The position numbers and the translations under genes were made by a program. A stretch of DNA of 64,000 bases, taken from positions 12,498 to 76,497 of the forward strand of contig CAZWUJ010000018.1 of the NCBI GenBank assembly GCA_964636705.1, given 5' to 3'. The notes beneath the pieces were generated by a model that saw only the letters and a list, made by a program, of their open reading frames with translations, did not search any database and was not told where the DNA came from. Origin of the DNA: VXRJ01 sp964636705. GTDB lineage: Bacteria; Acidobacteriota; Vicinamibacteria; Vicinamibacterales; UBA8438. Shown piece after piece: positions 60,006-64,000 of this stretch. Positions within the stretch are counted from its first letter, which is position 1. Every line of letters begins with the position of its first letter.

Positions 60006-60640
60006 GTGTGTTGCGCCTCCAACAGCCTGCGAAGCGAGGAAACGATGAAACGCTGGCGTTCCGGCCAGCGCGCGATGGCCGCCCGAAGACCATCGACATC
60101 CAGCGGTCCTGCGTGGTGCAGGTTGCACTCGGCCGCAACGCACGGACTGTCATCCCGTGTGGCTTCCGTGAAGGTGATGTTGCACTCGGCGTCCTCCGCG
60201 TTCAAGGCGAGGGCCGGCTTCAGCCCGCGAACCCGAGGGTCATTACGGAGCCAGTCCACGGCGAATCGCTCGACCAGCCAGCGCCGGGGATCATGCTGCA
60301 GAGTTGACGCTTGGCAATTGAGCCCGAGCCCGCGGTACGGAACATGCGGGAGCCTGTCCAGGTAGGTGGTTACGAGATCATGGCTCTCGTAGTGGTCCCT
60401 GAATGCAGGCCCGCAGTTCTCGGTGACTGTCAGGCGCGACTGATCCACGGTCCATGCGATCCCATTCGTGTACTTCACCACCGATACTGCTGGCGTCGTG
60501 AGCGTCTCGGCGACGCTCCAATCCGCGGGCACAATCCCGCGCGACACCAGAAAATCCGGGTTGAGAATCGACGGATTGTGGAACTCAGCCGTCACCACGA
60601 CGCTGACACTGTGCAGCCGAACACTGGGTTCATCAGCCAT
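60002..60640 (-). CDS. Uncharacterised protein, first gene of a three-gene cassette
   Basis: A 212-residue protein. From the chosen ATG 60640 the sequence reads ADEPSVRLHSVSVVVTAEFHNPSILN, DFLVSRGIVPADW, a strand-rich stretch to YRGLGLNCQAS, and AECNLHHAGPLDVDG near the C-terminus. The strand pattern faintly recalls TIGR04255-type proteins, but I would not assign it. A Met at 60820 extends the frame by 60 residues of low similarity. It starts the overlapping three-gene set; no good Shine-Dalgarno was seen. Confidence 0.6.
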   Translation of the reverse strand: MADEPSVRLHSVSVVVTAEFHNPSILNPDFLVSRGIVPADWSVAETLTTPAVSVVKYTNGIAWTVDQSRLTVTENCGPAFRDHYESHDLVTTYLDRLPHVPYRGLGLNCQASTLQHDPRRWLVERFAVDWLRNDPRVRGLKPALALNAEDAECNITFTEATRDDSPCVAAECNLHHAGPLDVDGLRAAIARWPERQRFIVSSLRRLLEAQHT

Positions 60641-60884
60641 GGTGGCGCAGACTTGGGCGATGGCCTGCGTCCGAGCGGCCCCTCCCTGTGACAGACACTG
60701 GCCAGCGCCTCCGAACCGCCGACCGCCGGTGCTTCCTCGCAATACGGCGGCAAATGCTGTCGAACACCGTCTCCATCGGAGTATAGCCCACCATAGCTGG
60801 TCGCGGCCCTGGCCAGCCATGCGAACGGCGTCAGCCTGAATCGGCCGGATGCCGACTGGCGCCGAGTCGCGGTGACAGCTTGTG

Positions 60885-61310
60885 AATCAACCAACTTACC
60901 GACCTCTCCTGACACTGCCAGCCGTCTCTGCCAGTCGAATTGCCGGCGAAACTGGCGCCGGCGCGCGGTCCGCACGCTCAAGGCGCGCGATCGCGGCGGC
61001 GTGCTTCTGCAGCTGCGGCGGCGGATCATCGTCGTCTCGGGGTCCGTGTGCCCGTAGAGATCCTGGATGTCAGCCACGTCCGATCCCGTTCGTCGAAGCC
61101 CCGTCGCAAACAAATGCCGAATCTGATACGCGGTGAACGCCGGACGACCCGCCTTGCGGGCCGCCCGCTCCAGCGCCGGGTTCGCACTCGGGCAGGACCA
61201 GCGCCCGTACACCCGGGCGGCGGTGAATTCGCGCGCCGCCTTCAGCCCTTCACCGACGAGCGGGATCGCCGCCAGCCGTGCTCCCTTGCCGCGGGGCACG
61301 ACGACGAACG
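60885..61310 (-). pseudogene. Tyrosine-recombinase (phage integrase) remnant B
   Basis: A second integrase remnant, related to A: PRGKGARLAAIPLVGEGLKAARE, WSCPSANPALERAARKAG, AYQIRHLFATGLRRTGSDVADIQDLYGHTDPETTMI. The catalytic-domain boxes are better kept than in A, but the N-terminus is missing and after TTMI the frame changes so that the Tyr position reads RRR. It joins the repressor pseudogene at about 61310. Its 3' end carries repeats at 60914-60924 and 60927-60937. Confidence 0.75.
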
Positions 61311-61748
61311 GCGTCGGGCGGCCAGGGCTGCGTCGGCCAGACGTCCTTGTTGGGGTTGTCGCTGACGATCCGCCAGGCGCCTGACGGGTCCCGGCCGGCG
61401 CGCTTGACGACGAGGCCGTCGCCGGTGCGGATCACGAATACGCGGCCCGTGCGCCGCCGGCGGGCGGCGAGCTTGACGAGGATCGAGCAGCCGTCGACGA
61501 GGGTCGGCTCCATCGACTCGCCGGATACCTCGATGACCCAGCAGTTGCGGGCGACGAGGCCGTGTCAGGAAAGCCACGCCCGGCGGAACTTCACCCGCCC
61601 GGTCACCCGTTCCTCCTCGACGACGGCGCCGTCGCCGGCGGCAGAGGACAGCTCGGACACGCCGACGTAATCGGCGTCGTCGAAGGCCGCGGCGCGCGCG
61701 GCCGGGTCACCGAGGTCCGCTGCCGCCGTGGCCGCGGCCAGCTCGGTC
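61310..61748 (-). pseudogene. Phage CI/LexA-type S24 repressor with in-frame stop
   Basis: On the minus strand the sequence reads ADYVGVSELSSAAGDGAVV, EEERVTGRVKFRRAWLS, then a stop (TGA; plus 61564-61566), and continues in the same frame as HGLVARNCWVIEVSGESMEPTLVDGCSILV with RTGDGLVVKRAG. These are the S24 autocleavage domain's Ser (GESMEP) and Lys (VVKR). The N-terminal HTH is missing and the 3' end is fused to integrase remnant B. It is a decayed prophage repressor. Confidence 0.65.
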
Positions 61749-62386
61749 GGTGTGGGGAACGACCGGCTACGGCACGGGGTCTCTGAGCCTGACGCCGGAC
61801 AACCAGTCCGCGCTCGAGACGGGCGTGTCGATGATGATGTCGGCGGTGGGGACGCGGGGCGAGCTGGTGGGCTCGCGGGCCACCGGCGGGTTCGCGCTGG
61901 CGTTCAAGGCCGACGCGCCCAACGCCGCAACGACGACTCGGTCGGCATCGGAAGGCGCGTTCCCGCACCGCTCGGACGGCGCAAGGCGCCGCCCACAGAA
62001 ACCACGTCGCCGACCGGGTAATCGAGGAGGCGGTGGCGTCCGACCGCCCGGTCCACCTGACCGAGCGCGCCGAGTTCGACAGCGCCATGAGCGGCGCGAA
62101 CCGGGCGAGGGCGGCGCTGAACGTCCACGCGCAACCCGCGCTGGTGATCCGTGCCGCCATGCAGACCGGCTACGGCCGCCACATCTCCGAAGGCCAGCTC
62201 GTCACCATCCCCGCGGCCCAACTCCGGCTGATGGGAATCGAGGGCGTCCTTGACGACGAGAAGTGGCTGGTGGACGAAGTGACGATCACCGGCGCGGGCG
62301 ATGTGGTCCAGTACACCCTGCGGCTGGTGCGCGGGTCGGCGTCGAGTAGCTTCGTCGAGTTCTGGCGGCGGCGGCTGTCGGCGTAG
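61749..62386 (+). pseudogene. Phage tail protein remnant (possibly Mu gpP/baseplate-like), frameshifted
   Basis: Two linked frames: TGYGTGSLSLTPDNQSALETGV in one frame up to about 61980, then RVIEEAVASDRPVHLTERAEF to IEGVLDDEKWLVDEVTITGAGDVVQYTLRLVRG in another frame, ending at 62386. The second part has the pattern of phage tail/baseplate proteins (a helix with conserved RA..AL, then QLVTI and a WLVDEVTI strand). The change of frame and lost 5' end show decay. The family call is tentative. Confidence 0.4.
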
Positions 62387-62390
62387 ACGA

Positions 62391-62969
62391 TCAGATAGAG
62401 CACAATCTCGCCGCGGCCTCCTCCGGTCGCATGATCTCTCCGGCACCCAGTTCGGCGAGTCTCGCCTTCTTCGGGGGCTTGTTGAAGTTCCCGTCGGAGG
62501 TGACAAAGACGCCGCCCCCGTTGTGTATGTGCGCCCAGAGGGCCTCTGTATCGATCCTACGGTTCCGCCAATGCTTGTCCAGAGGCCGGGCTTCGGGATC
62601 GATGTGGTTGCGCCTGCAATACTCGCCATACTCGAAGGAGCTGTTCGGGAACAGAATCGCGTGAATCCGTTTGGCTTCTTCCTTCCGATGACGGGATCCC
62701 CACTTACTCTTGTTCCAGAACGTCATGCCCCACACGGCTGTCGGTAGCAGGATCTCAGCACCCTCAAGACCGATTTTGGTGAGCCTATCCTCGAAGTCGG
62801 GGAAGGTCGCACGCTTCCCTTTCTGCTGTCGCTCCGACGCGCTGATCCCAACGACATGCAGCTTCAATCCCCGCACTTGCGCGGCCTCCACGATGCGACG
62901 CAGGTGCGGGGCGTTTTCTTCGTTCTTCTCCAGCGCGATGATGCAGTTCGTGTCGAAGGTGACGTTCAT
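62391..62969 (-). CDS. PIN-domain-like protein
   Basis: A 192-residue protein with the N-terminal PIN-type motif FDTNCIIALEKNEEN (Asp6 and later acidic residues) and a C-terminal strand VFVTSDGNFNKPP that supplies another Asp. PIN proteins are metal-dependent RNases, often toxins, but no antitoxin gene was seen beside it. It sits in the phage-derived zone. ATG 62969 is followed by the PIN strand; upstream frame extension is unlikely. Confidence 0.7.
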   Translation of the reverse strand: MNVTFDTNCIIALEKNEENAPHLRRIVEAAQVRGLKLHVVGISASERQQKGKRATFPDFEDRLTKIGLEGAEILLPTAVWGMTFWNKSKWGSRHRKEEAKRIHAILFPNSSFEYGEYCRRNHIDPEARPLDKHWRNRRIDTEALWAHIHNGGGVFVTSDGNFNKPPKKARLAELGAGEIMRPEEAAARLCSI

Positions 62970-62998
62970 GATGGTTGACGGATGATACCCTTCCGCCC

Positions 62999-63127
62999 GT
63001 GAAGCCCCTCCGCTTCTACTGCGCGTTCCCGTCGGTGCCGACCGACGACCCCGACGTGCTGGAAGTGGCGCTACGGTTGCGAGATGAGCATCAGGAGGGG
63101 TGCCGAGCGTACCCGAAGGGAGAGTAG
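62999..63127 (+). CDS. Small hypothetical protein (42 residues)
   Basis: An open frame starting at GTG 62999 and ending at the TAG 63125-63127. It encodes KPLRFYCAFPSVPTDDPDV and a charged C-terminus (RLRDEHQEGCRAYPKGE). It fits between the divergent PIN gene and the next ORF, and codes in a plausible amino-acid mix, but there is no family match. It may be a phage accessory gene. Confidence 0.4.
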   Translation: MKPLRFYCAFPSVPTDDPDVLEVALRLRDEHQEGCRAYPKGE

Positions 63128-63135
63128 ATTTCCCG

Positions 63136-63363
63136 ATGCCTAGATTCACTATCAGCGTTCGCGGAGTAGTCGCCGGAGCCACAGCCTACGAAGCTACTGC
63201 CGTTCAGGTGCACGACGGCGGCAGAGTTACACCCGTCCGAACGGACGACGGCAGGCCCGTCGAGTTGACGCACGGCACGAGGGATGGTGCCGTCCTTCGG
63301 ATGCGGCGGTTCCTCGACAATCAGTACGGGGCGGACAACTACGAGTACGACGTGGCTGACTAG
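63136..63363 (+). CDS. Small hypothetical protein (75 residues)
   Basis: Starts at ATG 63136, nine bases after the small upstream frame, and ends TAG 63361-63363. The sequence has a strand-rich N-terminus (RFTISVRGVVAGATAYEATAVQVHDGG) and an acidic C-terminus (YGADNYEYDVAD). No domain recognised. The DUF2513 gene follows 17 bases later on the same strand, so the two may be co-transcribed. Confidence 0.5.
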   Translation: MPRFTISVRGVVAGATAYEATAVQVHDGGRVTPVRTDDGRPVELTHGTRDGAVLRMRRFLDNQYGADNYEYDVAD

Positions 63364-63379
63364 CCCTGCGGAGCAGCCA

Positions 63380-63742
63380 ATGAAGCGCGACATGGACCTC
63401 TGCCGCCAGATTCTGATGGAGGTCGAGAAGTGGCCCACCACCCGGGCCGCGAAGGATGTGCAGATCGACGGATACACGCCGGAGCAGGCGGGCTACCATA
63501 GTTGGCTGCTCAGCGAAGCGGGTTTGATAAAAGGAATCGACGTTTCAGGAGGCGGTAGTCCAGCCCATTGCTTCTGGCCGCAGTGCATCACCTACAAGGG
63601 CCACGACTTCTTGGAGCTCGCACGGAACGACACGCGCTGGACGGAGGCCAAGGACCGGCTCAAGAGCGTCGGCGGCGGGATGACGATCCAGATGCTTCAG
63701 GGGGTGTTGACCCGGTTACTGACGGCACAGTTGGGCATCTAG
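63380..63742 (+). CDS. DUF2513-family protein
   Basis: A 120-residue protein starting MKRDMDLCRQILMEVEKW, the typical start of DUF2513 proteins, which are small accessory proteins of phages and genomic islands. Later features are YHSWLLSEAGLIKGID, ITYKGHDFLELARNDTRW and the C-terminal LQGVLTRLLTAQL. GGAG lies six bases before ATG 63380. No function is established. Confidence 0.75.
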   Translation: MKRDMDLCRQILMEVEKWPTTRAAKDVQIDGYTPEQAGYHSWLLSEAGLIKGIDVSGGGSPAHCFWPQCITYKGHDFLELARNDTRWTEAKDRLKSVGGGMTIQMLQGVLTRLLTAQLGI

Positions 63743-63797
63743 TGGTCCGTGCGTGAAGTACTTGTACTAATCGGCGAGTCTTGGTACTGTCTGATGC

Positions 63798-64000
63798 ATG
63801 CAGACAACCAAGGGCTTCCGATTGCCCCCCACCGACCGGGGCACGTTGAAACGGTGGCTGCGACGGCCGACGACGCCGAGCGGCCAGACCCGCCGGGCGC
63901 GCGTTCTCCTGGCCCTGGACGCGGGCCGCAGCCCCACCGAGACTGCGAAGCTGCTGCACATCAGCCGTGCAACCGTGCACCTGTGGCACCGTCGCTACGT
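63798..64000 (+). CDS. IS630-family transposase N-terminus (cut by the window)
   Basis: Begins at ATG 63798 and is open to the window edge. The protein has LKRWLRRPTTPSGQTRRARVLLALDAGRSPTETAKLLHISRATVHLWHRRY, the N-terminal HTH that IS630-family transposases use to bind the element's ends. The catalytic part lies beyond the window. This marks a mobile element next to the phage-derived block. Confidence 0.75.
   Translation, partial: MQTTKGFRLPPTDRGTLKRWLRRPTTPSGQTRRARVLLALDAGRSPTETAKLLHISRATVHLWHRRY

Overview
The window is high-GC bacterial DNA. Its gene families point to an acidobacterium-like organism (Acidobacteriota, possibly a Vicinamibacteria-type lineage): a TonB receptor with an N-terminal carboxypeptidase-regulatory-like domain, FG-GAP/ASPIC-UnbV secreted proteins paired with TPR lipoproteins, several Tat- or lipobox-exported enzymes, and transporter/spermidine-synthase fusion proteins. 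This placement is inferred from gene content; no rRNA or marker gene is present. Many genes use GTG or TTG starts and overlap by 1-4 bases.

Left edge (1-1650): a scrapyard of insertion-sequence pieces (IS3, IS21 and IS481 families) that ends at half of a tRNA-Lys gene. 1.7-19.8 kb is mostly housekeeping and metabolism: an exported esterase, a long isocitrate lyase, a membrane-bound spermidine-synthase fusion, a FurA-KatG peroxide-defence pair, an AbiE-type toxin-antitoxin pair with a clear operator, a YceI protein, an alpha-hydroxy-acid oxidase, a LOG-family hydrolase, then an apparent transport operon (NCS2 permease, small membrane protein, SSS symporter) that ends in a D-amino-acid-oxidase-like flavoprotein with its segments in permuted order.

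19.8-37.1 kb is an aromatic-acid catabolic cluster: an intradiol dioxygenase, a GntR regulator with a palindromic operator, a two-domain VOC dioxygenase-like protein, an oxidoreductase, a TctAB fusion with TctC for uptake, LigJ (4-oxalomesaconate hydratase), an FAH-family hydrolase, a LigB-type extradiol dioxygenase, three RraA/LigK-family proteins (one a close LigK match), a flavin hydroxylase, a SnoaL-like protein, a dihydroxyphthalate-decarboxylase-like protein and an MFS exporter. LigJ and LigK fix the lower route as the 4-oxalomesaconate route to pyruvate and oxaloacetate; the upstream substrate is not settled.

37.1-58.1 kb carries exported proteins: a PQQ-type beta-propeller, an MBL-fold hydrolase, three FG-GAP protein/TPR protein pairs around a TonB receptor, a second spermidine-synthase fusion overlapping a phosphotriesterase-like lipoprotein, a BON-domain protein and an outer-membrane barrel.

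58.1-64 kb is a decayed integration zone at tRNA-Arg(CCG): a fic remnant, two tyrosine-integrase remnants, a phage S24 repressor pseudogene and a phage-tail remnant. Intact between the two integrase remnants is a three-gene overlapping cassette of unknown function. The far right has a PIN-like protein, a DUF2513 protein and the start of an IS630-family transposase cut by the window edge.
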